DNA of 64,000 nucleotides from Faecalicatena contorta. GTDB taxonomy: Bacteria; Bacillota; Clostridia; Lachnospirales; Lachnospiraceae. The stretch is from positions 1 to 64,000 of the forward strand of contig NZ_JAFBIX010000007.1 in the NCBI RefSeq assembly GCF_021531895.1, read 5' to 3'. The notes beneath the pieces were generated by a model. It saw only the letters and a list, made by a program, of their open reading frames with translations. It did not search any database and was not told the origin of the DNA. Positions 17,488-25,629 of this stretch are shown here, in pieces (the first letter of the stretch is position 1; every line of letters starts with the position of its first letter). Position numbers and translations under genes: made by a program.

Positions 17488-19314
17488 ATGTGTGGAATTG
17501 TAGGATACATCGGAAATCAACAGGCAGCACCAATTCTCTTGGACGGATTATCCAAACTGGAATACCGTGGATATGATTCTGCCGGCATTGCAGTATACAA
17601 TGGTGAGAAGATTGATATGGTCAAGTCTAAGGGAAGACTGAAGGTACTGAATGAACTGACACATGATGGGGCAACACTTCCGGGGACAGTGGGAATCGGT
17701 CATACGAGATGGGCAACTCACGGTTCACCGTCAGATGTGAATGCACATCCACATTTCAATAAGGATAAGAGTATCGTAGTGGTACATAATGGAATCATTG
17801 AGAATTATCTGAAGCTGAAGAAGAAGTTAGAGAAGCATGGATATGAGTTCGTGTCAGAGACGGATACGGAGATTATTGCACACCTGCTGGATTATTATTA
17901 TCATGGTAACCCATTAGAGGCTGTGACGAAGATCATGCATCGTATGGAAGGCTCTTATGCATTGGGAATCATCTTCCAGGATCATCCGGATGAATTATAT
18001 GCTGTGCGTAAGGACAGTCCATTGATCGTGGGGCATACAGAGGGAGGAAGCATTCTTGCGTCTGATGTACCGGCAGTTCTTCGTTATACCAGAGATGTGG
18101 TCTTTATTGAGAATGAAGAGATTGTCCGCATGAAAGCAGATTCTATGGAATTCTTTAATGTGGATGAAGAGCCGATAGAAAAGAAGGCTACCAGAATTGA
18201 GTGGGATGTGAACGCGGCTGAGAAGGGTGGCTATGAATACTTCATGCTGAAGGAGATGTATGAACAGCCGAAGGCAATTACAGACACGTTCTCTCCGAGA
18301 ATCAAGGATGGTAATATTGTGATTGAAGAATTAGGAATGACAGATGAAGAGATTCAGAAGGTTCAGAAGATTATGATCGTTGCTTGCGGATCGGCTTCTC
18401 ATGTGGGATATAGTAGTAAATATATCTTTGAAGATCTGACGAGGATACCGGTAGAAGTAGATCTTGCGTCTGAGTTCCGTTACAGGAATCCCATTCTGGA
18501 TGAGAATACCATGGTGGTTGTCATCAGTCAGTCTGGTGAGACGGCAGATACGTTGGCTGCACTTCGAGAGTCCAAGAAAAGAGGCGCGAGGGTACTTGGC
18601 GTTGTGAATGTTGTGGGAAGTTCGATTGCAAGAGAAGCAGATAATGTTATGTATACGTGGGCTGGACCGGAGATTGCGGTTGCAACGACCAAGGCTTATT
18701 CTGCGCAGTTGATCGCGATGTATCTTCTTGCAATGAAGTTTGCACATGTAAGAGGGCAGATTGATGACAAAGAGTTGGCAGAGCTGCTGGCTGATCTGAA
18801 AGCGCTTCCGGCACAGGTTGAGATGCTGCTGAATAATAAGGAGAATATTCAGAAATTCGCGAACCGCTATCTGGCAGCAAGAGATGTCTTCTTTATTGGA
18901 CGAGGAATTGATCATGCGATTTCCATGGAAGGTTCTTTGAAGTTAAAAGAGATCTCTTACATTCATTCAGAGGCTTATGCAGCAGGTGAACTGAAGCATG
19001 GTACCATATCCCTGGTGGAAGAGGGTACACTGGTGGCTGCAGTTCTTACTCAGAAGGATCTGTATAAAAAGATGATCAGTAATATGGAAGAGGTCAGAAC
19101 TCGTGGTGCATTCGTTATGGCAGTGACAATAGAAGGTAATACAGATGTAGAGCGAGCAGCAGATTACGTGATCTATATTCCAGAGACGAACAAGTATTTT
19201 ACCAATTCTCTGGCAATTATTCCTCTACAGCTCTTTGCATATTATATTGCAGTAGGACGTGGATGTGATGTAGATAAGCCGAGAAATCTGGCCAAATCCG
19301 TTACCGTTGAATAA
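17488..19314 (+). CDS. glmS: Glutamine--fructose-6-phosphate aminotransferase
   Basis: A 608-residue enzyme making glucosamine-6-phosphate from fructose-6-phosphate and glutamine, the entry to amino-sugar and wall synthesis. The N-terminal class II glutaminase domain begins MCGIVGYIGNQQ with nucleophile Cys2 and has LEYRGYDSAG and GIGHTRWATHG. Two SIS isomerase domains follow (IVACGSASHVGYS...SQSGETADTLAAL; FIGRGIDHAISMEGSLKLKEISYIHSEAYAAGELKHG), and the C-terminus ends DKPRNLAKSVTVE as expected. AAGGAG precedes the ATG. It is monocistronic between the terminator at 17358 and the converging gene at 19322. Confidence 0.98.
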   Translation: MCGIVGYIGNQQAAPILLDGLSKLEYRGYDSAGIAVYNGEKIDMVKSKGRLKVLNELTHDGATLPGTVGIGHTRWATHGSPSDVNAHPHFNKDKSIVVVHNGIIENYLKLKKKLEKHGYEFVSETDTEIIAHLLDYYYHGNPLEAVTKIMHRMEGSYALGIIFQDHPDELYAVRKDSPLIVGHTEGGSILASDVPAVLRYTRDVVFIENEEIVRMKADSMEFFNVDEEPIEKKATRIEWDVNAAEKGGYEYFMLKEMYEQPKAITDTFSPRIKDGNIVIEELGMTDEEIQKVQKIMIVACGSASHVGYSSKYIFEDLTRIPVEVDLASEFRYRNPILDENTMVVVISQSGETADTLAALRESKKRGARVLGVVNVVGSSIAREADNVMYTWAGPEIAVATTKAYSAQLIAMYLLAMKFAHVRGQIDDKELAELLADLKALPAQVEMLLNNKENIQKFANRYLAARDVFFIGRGIDHAISMEGSLKLKEISYIHSEAYAAGELKHGTISLVEEGTLVAAVLTQKDLYKKMISNMEEVRTRGAFVMAVTIEGNTDVERAADYVIYIPETNKYFTNSLAIIPLQLFAYYIAVGRGCDVDKPRNLAKSVTVE

Positions 19315-19321
19315 GATTCTA

Positions 19322-19603
19322 TTATGAATTGAGAAGCTTTGTAAGGGCATCTTGATAGGCAGTCAGCCTGTCGAGCTGCCCTTTTTGATATTCTTTTTTA
19401 TAGTGGTATTCTAAGATGATTTCATCTGCAAGATAGTAATCACTTCTGCAATGCAAGTCACTGACACCTTCTTCTATTAATTGGCGTGTAGTAGAACAAT
19501 AGAAGAGATCCAGGGCATGTTCAGTTGAACATTGCAGCTTTTCAGCAAGTGCAATGACGATTTTGGCGTATTTCATATGAAGGAGAGTTTTATTTGCTTC
19601 CAT
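19322..19603 (-). CDS. Small conserved protein of DUF3990-linked operon
   Basis: A 93-residue soluble, mostly helical protein (MKYAKIVIALAEKLQC, LDLFYCSTTRQLIEEGVSDLHCRSDYYLADEIILEY). I do not recognise a named domain with certainty. The sequence style resembles small partner proteins of DUF3791/DUF3990 loci in Lachnospiraceae. GAGGT precedes the ATG at 19603. It is third in a minus-strand operon, 3 bases after the DUF3990 gene, so co-expression is likely. An antitoxin or accessory role is inferred from position only. Confidence 0.6.
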   Translation of the reverse strand: MEANKTLLHMKYAKIVIALAEKLQCSTEHALDLFYCSTTRQLIEEGVSDLHCRSDYYLADEIILEYHYKKEYQKGQLDRLTAYQDALTKLLNS

Positions 19604-19606
19604 ATA

Positions 19607-20083
19607 TTATACCTCGTAATAGGATTGAAAAATCAGATGTTGATCGAGCAGTTCCTGGCTGGTAATACATATCTGATAAGACGGTTTATGGTATTGCAAT
19701 CGTCCTAGTGTTTCTTCTTCAGATATTAAGTGTTCCAGATATAATTCAATAGTATTGAATACTTTATCATTGGCAATGCCGCCGCGAATCAGATCATATT
19801 CAGAAGATGAGATATGTCCTTGTCGGTTCTGTACAACGAAGCGGAGCCATTCAGAATCATAATGCAAAAAGGTCTTGATGCGATATTCATGCAACTTATC
19901 TTCATTGAGCTGATATTGGTTAATAATTCCAGGAAGATCCTGGCGTTTGTACTTTTGTACCCATCGTACAGCCTGAGATTCTAGAGGAGTCAGATAGAAT
20001 CCTTGTCCGAAGTCCAGACGCTTTCTGGAATGTTCGGTATCAGGATGTTCAATTATCTGATAGGAGCCATGGTATAGAATCAT
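19607..20083 (-). CDS. DUF3990 protein, putative toxin-like
   Basis: A 158-residue protein whose N-terminus (MILYHGSYQII...LDFGQGFYLTPLESQAVRWVQKYKR) matches DUF3990. This resembles the YHG / YLT pattern of ADP-ribosyltransferase-fold families; enzymatic activity here is not shown. The start codon overlaps the upstream DUF3791 stop in an ATGA arrangement, so translation is coupled. Small size, tight coupling and a partner on each side fit a toxin-antitoxin-type module. AGAGGTG lies before the ATG. Confidence 0.75.
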   Translation of the reverse strand: MILYHGSYQIIEHPDTEHSRKRLDFGQGFYLTPLESQAVRWVQKYKRQDLPGIINQYQLNEDKLHEYRIKTFLHYDSEWLRFVVQNRQGHISSSEYDLIRGGIANDKVFNTIELYLEHLISEEETLGRLQYHKPSYQICITSQELLDQHLIFQSYYEV

Positions 20084-20295
20084 AAGACACCTCTTTCTTG
20101 CATAATGTGAATCAGATCATCTACGATATATTCTTTACTCTGCGTATGGAGGCTGTCATAGCAAGGTATGACATAGTCATAGAGAAGATTACTTTTTTGA
20201 GTGAGTGCCTGATATATTACTTTGGCGTCGGTTTTTTGTTCTTGAGCTACCGATTCAATACAGAAAATTGCAAATTCCAATTCTTGGGTTGTCAT
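20080..20295 (-). CDS. DUF3791 protein, putative antitoxin partner
   Basis: A 71-residue protein matching the DUF3791 pattern: an N-terminal helix LEFAIFCIESVAQEQ, then VIYQALTQ, and the C-terminal CYDSLHTQSKEYIVDDLIHIMQERG. The start is ATG 20295, 9 bases after AGGAGG; ATG 20301 is only 3 bases from it. First gene of the three-gene minus operon. DUF3791 proteins are often encoded next to DUF3990 proteins, suggesting an antidote role, which is inferred. Confidence 0.75.
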   Translation of the reverse strand: MTTQELEFAIFCIESVAQEQKTDAKVIYQALTQKSNLLYDYVIPCYDSLHTQSKEYIVDDLIHIMQERGVL

Positions 20296-20393
20296 GATCA
20301 TAGACCTCCTATTAATGTTATCATACGTGTTTATCATTGTGATTTCAAGCCTTTTTATCTCCTCGGAGTATGGAAGAATACTCCGAGGTATGT

Positions 20394-21218
20394 CTATATC
20401 TCATCTAGAGATTCGAATGTGTATCCCATCTCTTCCCATTTGCTTAAGAGTTCATCAAGAATCTGAGCATTGGTGCTGGAAGTACTGTGAAGAAGAACAA
20501 TGGCACCCGGATGGATCCGGGTGAGAAGCTTATCGAAGGCTTCCTCTTTGGTTGGCTGTTTATCTTCGTACCAGTCTACGTAGGCAAGACTCCAGAAAAA
20601 AGTGCGATATCCCAGATCTTTGGCCATCTGGAGATTCTCAGTACTGTATTTACCTTGCGGGGGTCGATAGAACTTGTTCATGGTTTTACCGGTGATCTCC
20701 TGATACAAGTCTTCTACATCTTTTAATTCCTGTGCAAAGGCTTCTTTGGTTGAGATCTGGGACATGTCGGGATGATGGAAGGTGTGGTTCCCTACAATGT
20801 GCCCTTCTTCGACCATTCGTCTGATTAGATCTGGGTTGTCAGAGAGGAAGTTCCCAACTACGAAGAAGGCAGCGGGTGTGTTATGTTTCTTTAGGGCATC
20901 TAAGATAGCAACAGTATTGCCATTTTCATAACCACAGTCAAAGGTCAGATAGATGACTTTTTTATCAGTGTCCTTGGCATAATATGCGTTGTATTTTTCT
21001 AATTCATCAAAAGTTGCATTTGCGATTGGTGGCTGTCCCTCTTCCTGAAAGCTTAGTCCCCAGTTCTCTGTTGTTGGCAGGACGGATGTGGAAGAGACAG
21101 GAGAGTCGGCAGAGTCAGAGGAGATCTGTCTGGAGGCGACAAACCGACCGGCAAAAAAGCAACATATGAAGAGTAGAAGAATACCGATATATCGGATGAA
21201 TTGGTGGATTGACAGCAT
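20394..21218 (-). CDS. PdaA-like polysaccharide deacetylase
   Basis: A 274-residue membrane-anchored or secreted NodB-fold deacetylase. The N-terminal hydrophobic segment (YIGILLLFICCFFAGRFV) serves as signal or anchor. Motifs are IYLTFDCGYENGNT (catalytic Asp and metal Asp), GNHTFHHPDMS (metal His residues), FYRPPQGKYS, and AIVLLHSTS. The CGYENGNT signature matches delta-lactam-forming PdaA, which deacetylates muramic acid in spore cortex. GGAG lies 6 bases before ATG 21218; the longer frame to 21269 has no RBS. The presence of sigK in the window fits a sporulating cell. Confidence 0.88.
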   Translation of the reverse strand: MLSIHQFIRYIGILLLFICCFFAGRFVASRQISSDSADSPVSSTSVLPTTENWGLSFQEEGQPPIANATFDELEKYNAYYAKDTDKKVIYLTFDCGYENGNTVAILDALKKHNTPAAFFVVGNFLSDNPDLIRRMVEEGHIVGNHTFHHPDMSQISTKEAFAQELKDVEDLYQEITGKTMNKFYRPPQGKYSTENLQMAKDLGYRTFFWSLAYVDWYEDKQPTKEEAFDKLLTRIHPGAIVLLHSTSSTNAQILDELLSKWEEMGYTFESLDEI

Positions 21219-21356
21219 AGATACTCCATAGAATATTGTTATCATATATATATGAGAGCTGGAAAACAATCATGTATGGAATCATATGTGCCTATTTCCT
21301 TGAAAAGAAAGTGGAAAGAGTGTAAAATACATGGAGTACGAAAGAAGGAAGAGAAT

Positions 21357-21947
21357 ATGAAGAGATTAAAGAATAGAATTGGATGGCTGGCAGCGGGAGT
21401 ATTAGCAACGAATGGATGCTTATTTTGTATGATGTTTCGTGCCCCGAAGAAGTGTTGGGAGCAGGATAAATATGATTGTGCAGTTGTCTGTGGATGTCAG
21501 GTAGAAGAGGATGGAACCCCTTCTGATCTGTTGAGGAGCAGGGTGGAGAAAGCAGTGGAACTGTGGAAGGAAAAGAAAGTCCGTTATCTGATTATGTCTG
21601 GAGCTGCTGTACATAATGCATATGTGGAAGCTGAGGCAATGAAGCAGTATGCGATGGAACTGGGAGTACCGGAAGATTATATTCTGGAAGAGAAACAGGC
21701 GGTCAGTACATATCATAATCTGATGTATGCTGCAAAGTTGATGAGGCATTGTGGCTTTCGGGATTGTGTGGTAGTGACGAACGGGTGGCATCTTCGAAAG
21801 GCAGATCACTATGCCAGGAGAAGTGGCGTGCGGTATGTAATGGCTGCAGCAGAGAACCCACAGGAACAGAGCCTGAGACAGACAATCTGCCTATATATAG
21901 AGACGAATCTGCATATGTATTTGAACATGTGGAAAGGGTATTATTAA
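21357..21947 (+). CDS. YdcF/SanA-like DUF218 protein
   Basis: A 196-residue protein with one N-terminal hydrophobic segment (WLAAGVLATNGCLFCMMF) and a DUF218 domain: DCAVVCGCQVEEDGTPSDLLRSRV, YLIMSGAAVHNAYVEAEAMKQY, AVSTYHNLMYAAKLM, VVVTNGWHLRKA. DUF218 proteins bind or act on lipid carrier or vancomycin-sensitivity-related substrates at the membrane; the exact reaction is not established. ATG 21357 has a GGAAGAG-type RBS; the 35-residue upstream extension is unlikely. It precedes the LRR gene by 9 bases, suggesting a shared transcript. Confidence 0.8.
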   Translation: MKRLKNRIGWLAAGVLATNGCLFCMMFRAPKKCWEQDKYDCAVVCGCQVEEDGTPSDLLRSRVEKAVELWKEKKVRYLIMSGAAVHNAYVEAEAMKQYAMELGVPEDYILEEKQAVSTYHNLMYAAKLMRHCGFRDCVVVTNGWHLRKADHYARRSGVRYVMAAAENPQEQSLRQTICLYIETNLHMYLNMWKGYY

Positions 21948-21956
21948 TCAGAGAAT

Positions 21957-22931
21957 ATGTGGGAGAAGAGAAGTGGGCAGATCTGCCCAGAGATTCATTA
22001 TAAAGATACGAATCAAGGTATTGTGATTACAAGTTGTTATGGTATCGAAGGACAAATCATCCTGCCGGATGAGATTCATGGCGTACCAATTGTTGGAATT
22101 GCCCCTTATGCGTTCGCTGAAAATCGTGAAGAGGAAGAAGGGGTATCTGTCTGGGAACATGAAGATGCAAGTCTTGTGGGAAAGCGGAATAGAATCTGTG
22201 GAACTTCTGTGACTGAGATCTGGCTTCCGGCGCAGGTAAGAGAGATTGGAAGATATGCATTCTATCGCTGCAGGAATCTTAAAAGGCTTATATTGTCAGA
22301 TAGTCTGCTGGACTTGGGAGGCGGCGCACTGACGGGATGCCATCTGGAAGAAGTAGAGATTCATTTCTTCTACGGAGAACGATGCTGTCTGAAATCAATT
22401 GTAGACGAGATGCGATATGCAATCCGCACAAAGCTGTATTATGAAAATGGAATGGCGCAAGTATTATTTCCAGAGCATTATGAAGAGGCTGTGGAGAATA
22501 CGCCGGCAAGAATTCTGGTGACCCATCATCATGGCGCCGGAGGATATTATCGTCAGTGCTTCTATGATCGGAAGCTGGATTATAAGAAATATGATGAACT
22601 GTTGTACCATACGGTAGCGGAGGAGCAGCCGGATGTAGCAGCGGAATTAGTGCTGAACCGGGTAAGATACCCTTATCAGTTGTCAAAAGCAGCGCAGGAT
22701 GCTTATGAGGTTTATCTTAGAGAACATGTAGAGGTGGCAGCAGATGTTCTGATTACAGCAGAAGATATAGAAGGACTTCATTTTCTGTCTCTGGGGAATT
22801 ATTGGACGCCGGAAGCACTGGAGCATGCAGTGAAGAAGGCGACAGAGGAGAAGAAGACGGAAGTGTTGAGTTTTCTTATGGATGAAAAGCACCGATGCTT
22901 TCCAAAGAAGAAAAAGACATTTGAATTATAG
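21957..22931 (+). CDS. Leucine-rich-repeat (BspA-type) protein
   Basis: A 324-residue protein. Residues about 15-150 contain BspA-like LRR_5 repeats (GIVITSCYGIEGQIILPDEIHGVPIVGIAPYAF; VTEIWLPAQVREIGRYAFYRCRNLKRLILSDS). The remainder is charged and helical with no motif I recognise (YDELLYHTVAEEQPDVAAELVLNRVRYPY). There is no signal peptide or sorting motif, so it is probably cytoplasmic, unlike most BspA proteins. The RBS is weak. It directly precedes the VWA-like gene and ends inside the possible upstream extension of that frame. Likely works with the VWA/MoxR proteins; function unknown. Confidence 0.75.
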   Translation: MWEKRSGQICPEIHYKDTNQGIVITSCYGIEGQIILPDEIHGVPIVGIAPYAFAENREEEEGVSVWEHEDASLVGKRNRICGTSVTEIWLPAQVREIGRYAFYRCRNLKRLILSDSLLDLGGGALTGCHLEEVEIHFFYGERCCLKSIVDEMRYAIRTKLYYENGMAQVLFPEHYEEAVENTPARILVTHHHGAGGYYRQCFYDRKLDYKKYDELLYHTVAEEQPDVAAELVLNRVRYPYQLSKAAQDAYEVYLREHVEVAADVLITAEDIEGLHFLSLGNYWTPEALEHAVKKATEEKKTEVLSFLMDEKHRCFPKKKKTFEL

Positions 22932-22947
22932 AGAAAGCTTAGTATCT

Positions 22948-24240
22948 ATGGAGAGAGAATTAACGACAGGTGATAAATTGAATATGGTCAGCCAGAAGAT
23001 TCTGAAGGCTGCCAGAAATGAGTTGTATCTGAAGATGAGATTCCTGGATGTGGCCTTGAGCAGTCTGGTATATGTCATGGATGAGGGCTCAGAAGGCATG
23101 GGAACGGATGGACTCTATCTGTATTATCATCCTCAGTATCTAGGTGGACTGTATCGGGAAGACCGGATACAGGTGAATCGGATCTATCTTCATCTGGTTC
23201 TTCACGGAATCTTCCGGCATATGGTCAGAAGAAGAGGGCGGGAAGAGCGGCTGTATCATCTTGCCTGTGATATCGTGACAGAATCCATGATTGATGGTAT
23301 GCAGCATCGTTGTGTAATGAAGAGTCGTTCCTGGCTTCGAAGAGAGACTTATCGGAAGCTTCACAAGGAGATGAAAGTTCTTACTGCAGAGAAGGTATAT
23401 GGTGTATTGATAAGGTGGGGACTGTCTGAAGATGAGATGGTGCGTATGGAAGCAGAATTCCGTATGGATGACCATAGTTATTGGCCCTCCGACGATGATC
23501 AGAAGAAGCAGGAGCAGATTGAACAAAGGTGGAAGGATATCAGTGAGCAGATGGAGACTGATATGGAGACGTTTTCCAAGGAGGCATCTGCAGAGGCGGG
23601 GAATCTGGTAGAACAGGTACGAGTAGAGAACCGGGAACGGATGGATTATCGGCAGTTTCTGCGGAAGTTTTCAGTATTGAAGGAGGAGATGGCAGTCGAT
23701 CAGGATTCCTTTGATTATGTCTTCTATAGTTATGGTCTGTCACTGTACGGGAATATGCCGTTGATTGAACCGCAGGAGTGGAAAGAGGTTCAGAAGGTAG
23801 AGGAATTCGCGATTGTAGTTGATACTTCTATGTCTTGTTCTGGAGAATTGGTGAAGAGATTTCTGGAAGAGACATACAGTGTACTAAGTGAAAATGACAG
23901 CTTTTTTCGAAAAGTAAATATTCACATTATTCAGTGTGATGACCAGATACAGATGGATCAGAAGGTGACTTGTGAAGAAGAATTAAAGGAATATATGGAG
24001 CATCTGGAGCTTAGAGGAGAAGGAGGAACGGATTTTCGTCCGGCATTTGCCTATGTGGAACAGCTGATGGGCCAACATGCATTTGAACGATTGAAAGGAC
24101 TGCTTTATTTTACCGATGGGAAAGGTATCTATCCTTCCAAGATGCCGCCTTATGAGACAGCATTCGTGTTCCTGAAAGAAGATTATGAGGATGTAGATGT
24201 GCCGCCATGGGCGATGAAACTTATATTAGATATAGAATAA
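22948..24240 (+). CDS. VWA-like (DUF2201) protein, MoxR partner
   Basis: A protein of about 430 residues. The N-terminal half has a putative metallopeptidase-like domain (RIYLHLVLHGIFRHMVRRRG..RLYHLACDIVTESMID), in the DUF2201_N style. The C-terminal half is a VWA-like domain (FAIVVDTSMSCSGELVKRFLEETYSVL with a DTSxS MIDAS motif; RGEGGTDFRPAFAYVEQL; GLLYFTDGKGIYP). Start 22948 is tentative; 22882 and 22984 are alternatives. DUF2201 proteins normally pair with a MoxR ATPase, found here at 26336 beyond a 2.1 kb accessory block. The pair probably remodels or inserts cofactors into a target complex. Confidence 0.85.
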   Translation: MERELTTGDKLNMVSQKILKAARNELYLKMRFLDVALSSLVYVMDEGSEGMGTDGLYLYYHPQYLGGLYREDRIQVNRIYLHLVLHGIFRHMVRRRGREERLYHLACDIVTESMIDGMQHRCVMKSRSWLRRETYRKLHKEMKVLTAEKVYGVLIRWGLSEDEMVRMEAEFRMDDHSYWPSDDDQKKQEQIEQRWKDISEQMETDMETFSKEASAEAGNLVEQVRVENRERMDYRQFLRKFSVLKEEMAVDQDSFDYVFYSYGLSLYGNMPLIEPQEWKEVQKVEEFAIVVDTSMSCSGELVKRFLEETYSVLSENDSFFRKVNIHIIQCDDQIQMDQKVTCEEELKEYMEHLELRGEGGTDFRPAFAYVEQLMGQHAFERLKGLLYFTDGKGIYPSKMPPYETAFVFLKEDYEDVDVPPWAMKLILDIE

Positions 24241-24260
24241 TGGAAAGGTAGTCTCTTCTG

Positions 24261-24321
24261 TCAGCCCGGCGGTGACTGAGGGTATTGAATGGAATACCTT
24301 CAGTCATTGCAAAAGGGCTGA
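24261..24321. other. Strong hairpin after the VWA gene
   Basis: TCAGCCC (24261-24267) pairs with GGGCTGA (24315-24321). Inside, 24269-24286 pairs with 24293-24310 over 18 bp (three G-T pairs) around a GAATGG loop. No T-tract follows, so it is not a standard terminator; a palindromic repeat or RNA structure is possible. The rest of the gap to 24533 shows only the extended -10 motif TGCTATAAT near 24486 and the Rpn left inverted repeat. A short open frame (24272-24460) has no RBS. Confidence 0.6.
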
Positions 24322-24495
24322 AAGAAGATATGAAAATTGTACGAAATTGATTAAGTGTATAGTTACGGATTTGAAAATGAGGGCAGATGAAATCCGTGAA
24401 GCAAAAAATCAGATTGAAGATGGTGTATATCAGGAAGAATTATATAGTGATTTATATTAATATATAGTATCACTTGATTTCATATGCTATAATCA

Positions 24496-24516
24496 ACTCA
24501 TAGAATTCCTCTGCAT
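24496..24516 (+). repeat. Left inverted repeat flanking the Rpn gene
   Basis: ACTC followed by ATAGAATTCCTCTGCAT (24500-24516). The reverse complement recurs at 25521-25541 with one mismatch in 21 positions. It lies 16 bases before the Rpn start codon, at the predicted transcript 5' end. Confidence 0.75.
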
Positions 24517-24532
24517 ATGTGGAGGAAATATT

Positions 24533-25393
24533 ATGAAGCAAAGGAAACAATTAAAGGAACTTACAATCAAGGACAATTTCATGTTCGGCGCAGTGATGAT
24601 GGAAGAAGATAATTGTAAGAGTTTTCTGGAACTTGCGTTAGGGTTTCCAATTGACCGGGTAGAAGTCAGTAAAGAAAAAAGTATCGTGTATCATCCGGAA
24701 TATAAAGGGGTTCGTTTGGATGTCTATGCTAAGGATGAGAAAAATACGCGTTATAACGTGGAGATGCAGGTCGCAAAGAAGTCAGAACTGGGAAAGCGAT
24801 CCCGTTATTATCATGGACAAATTGATATGGAGTTGTTGCTAAGTGGCAGTGATTACGCGGAACTGCCAGATGTGTACGTTATTTTCATTTGTGATTTTGA
24901 CCCATTTGGCAAGCAAAGGTATCGTTATACTTTTGAATGGCGCTGTGCAGAAGATGCAGATGTAATGCTTCGGGAAGGCTGTAAAAGTATTTTTCTGAGT
25001 ACACGTGGGGAAAATGAAGAAGAAGTCCCGGAAGAGCTTGTGAAGTTCCTGCACTTTGTTAAAGCAGATCTTGACGAAAGTGAAATCGATTTTAAAGATG
25101 ATTTTGTAAGAAAACTTCAGAATACCATCTATAGGGTAAAATCGAATCGTGAAATGGAGGAGCGTTTTATGATCTTTGAAGAAATGTTGAGAGATGAACG
25201 CGCAGAGGGAAAAGCAGAGGGAAAAGCGGAAGCCAAAATAGAAGATATATTGGATATATTGGAAGATAAATGCCAGCTTCCAGCAGATCTTCGAAGCAGA
25301 ATCGAAGATGAGAAGAATCTGCAGACACTGACAAGATGGTTGAAACTAGCAGCCAAAGCAGATTCCCTGGAGGAGTTCCTGAGTCAGATGTAA
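24533..25393 (+). CDS. Rpn-family PD-(D/E)XK nuclease/transposase-like protein
   Basis: A 286-residue protein of the Rpn / PDDEXK_2 family, linked to recombination and anti-phage activity and often mislabelled transposase. The nuclease core reads GVRLDVYAKDEKNTRYNVEMQV, giving the Asp and Glu-X-Gln residues; ELTIKDNFMFGAVM is the family N-terminus. The C-terminus has the typical EGKAEGKAEAK variable repeat and a helical tail. GGAGG lies 8 bases before the ATG. A second in-frame ATG at 25169 has its own GGAGGAG, so a 74-residue C-terminal product is plausible. The gene lies between 20/21 inverted repeats. Confidence 0.88.
   Translation: MKQRKQLKELTIKDNFMFGAVMMEEDNCKSFLELALGFPIDRVEVSKEKSIVYHPEYKGVRLDVYAKDEKNTRYNVEMQVAKKSELGKRSRYYHGQIDMELLLSGSDYAELPDVYVIFICDFDPFGKQRYRYTFEWRCAEDADVMLREGCKSIFLSTRGENEEEVPEELVKFLHFVKADLDESEIDFKDDFVRKLQNTIYRVKSNREMEERFMIFEEMLRDERAEGKAEGKAEAKIEDILDILEDKCQLPADLRSRIEDEKNLQTLTRWLKLAAKADSLEEFLSQM
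25169..25393 (+). CDS. Possible intragenic small protein (RpnS-like)
   Basis: An in-frame internal start within the Rpn gene: GGAGGAG (25156-25162), 6-base spacer, ATG 25169. It would encode 74 residues (MIFEEMLRDERAEGKAEGK...) covering the repeat and C-terminal helical domain. In Escherichia coli Rpn genes, internally initiated C-terminal proteins (RpnS) are reported to inhibit the full-length toxin. Whether it is made here is unknown. Confidence 0.4.
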   Translation: MIFEEMLRDERAEGKAEGKAEAKIEDILDILEDKCQLPADLRSRIEDEKNLQTLTRWLKLAAKADSLEEFLSQM

Positions 25394-25429
25394 AGAGCGG
25401 ATTCCATATTCAGTAATATCATATCTATG

Positions 25430-25469
25430 ACCGGATGTTGTAAAGGTATATGGCTTTATAATATCCGGT
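25430..25469. other. 16-bp hairpin downstream of the Rpn gene
   Basis: 25430-25445 (ACCGGATGTTGTAAAG) pairs with 25454-25469 with two G-T pairs and loop GTATATGG. It has no T-tract. It lies between the Rpn stop and the right inverted repeat, so it may end or stabilise the Rpn mRNA. Confidence 0.55.
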
Positions 25470-25520
25470 TATCGTAACAATCACAATATTCATGCCAATT
25501 CAGGCACATATCAGAAAGAG

Positions 25521-25541
25521 ATGCAGAGGAATTCTATCAGT
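25521..25541 (-). repeat. Right inverted repeat flanking the Rpn gene
   Basis: ATGCAGAGGAATTCTAT (25521-25537) plus CAGT, the reverse complement of 24496-24516 with one mismatch. The unit between the outer ends is 1046 bp. No target duplication is obvious at the edges. Confidence 0.75.
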
Positions 25542-25629
25542 GTTCAGTTGAGAGAGTCTTGATATTATATTTCCTTTGAAGTAAAATAAAATCGGCTTTA
25601 AGTATGATGGAAAAGAGGGGGCCTTTATA

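Noticed and set aside
24272-24460. 62-codon ORF (GTG start) between the VWA and Rpn genes
   Set aside because: Its first third lies inside a strong hairpin and it has no RBS. The last residues vaguely resemble small helical antitoxin or FlgM tails, but not enough to call a gene.
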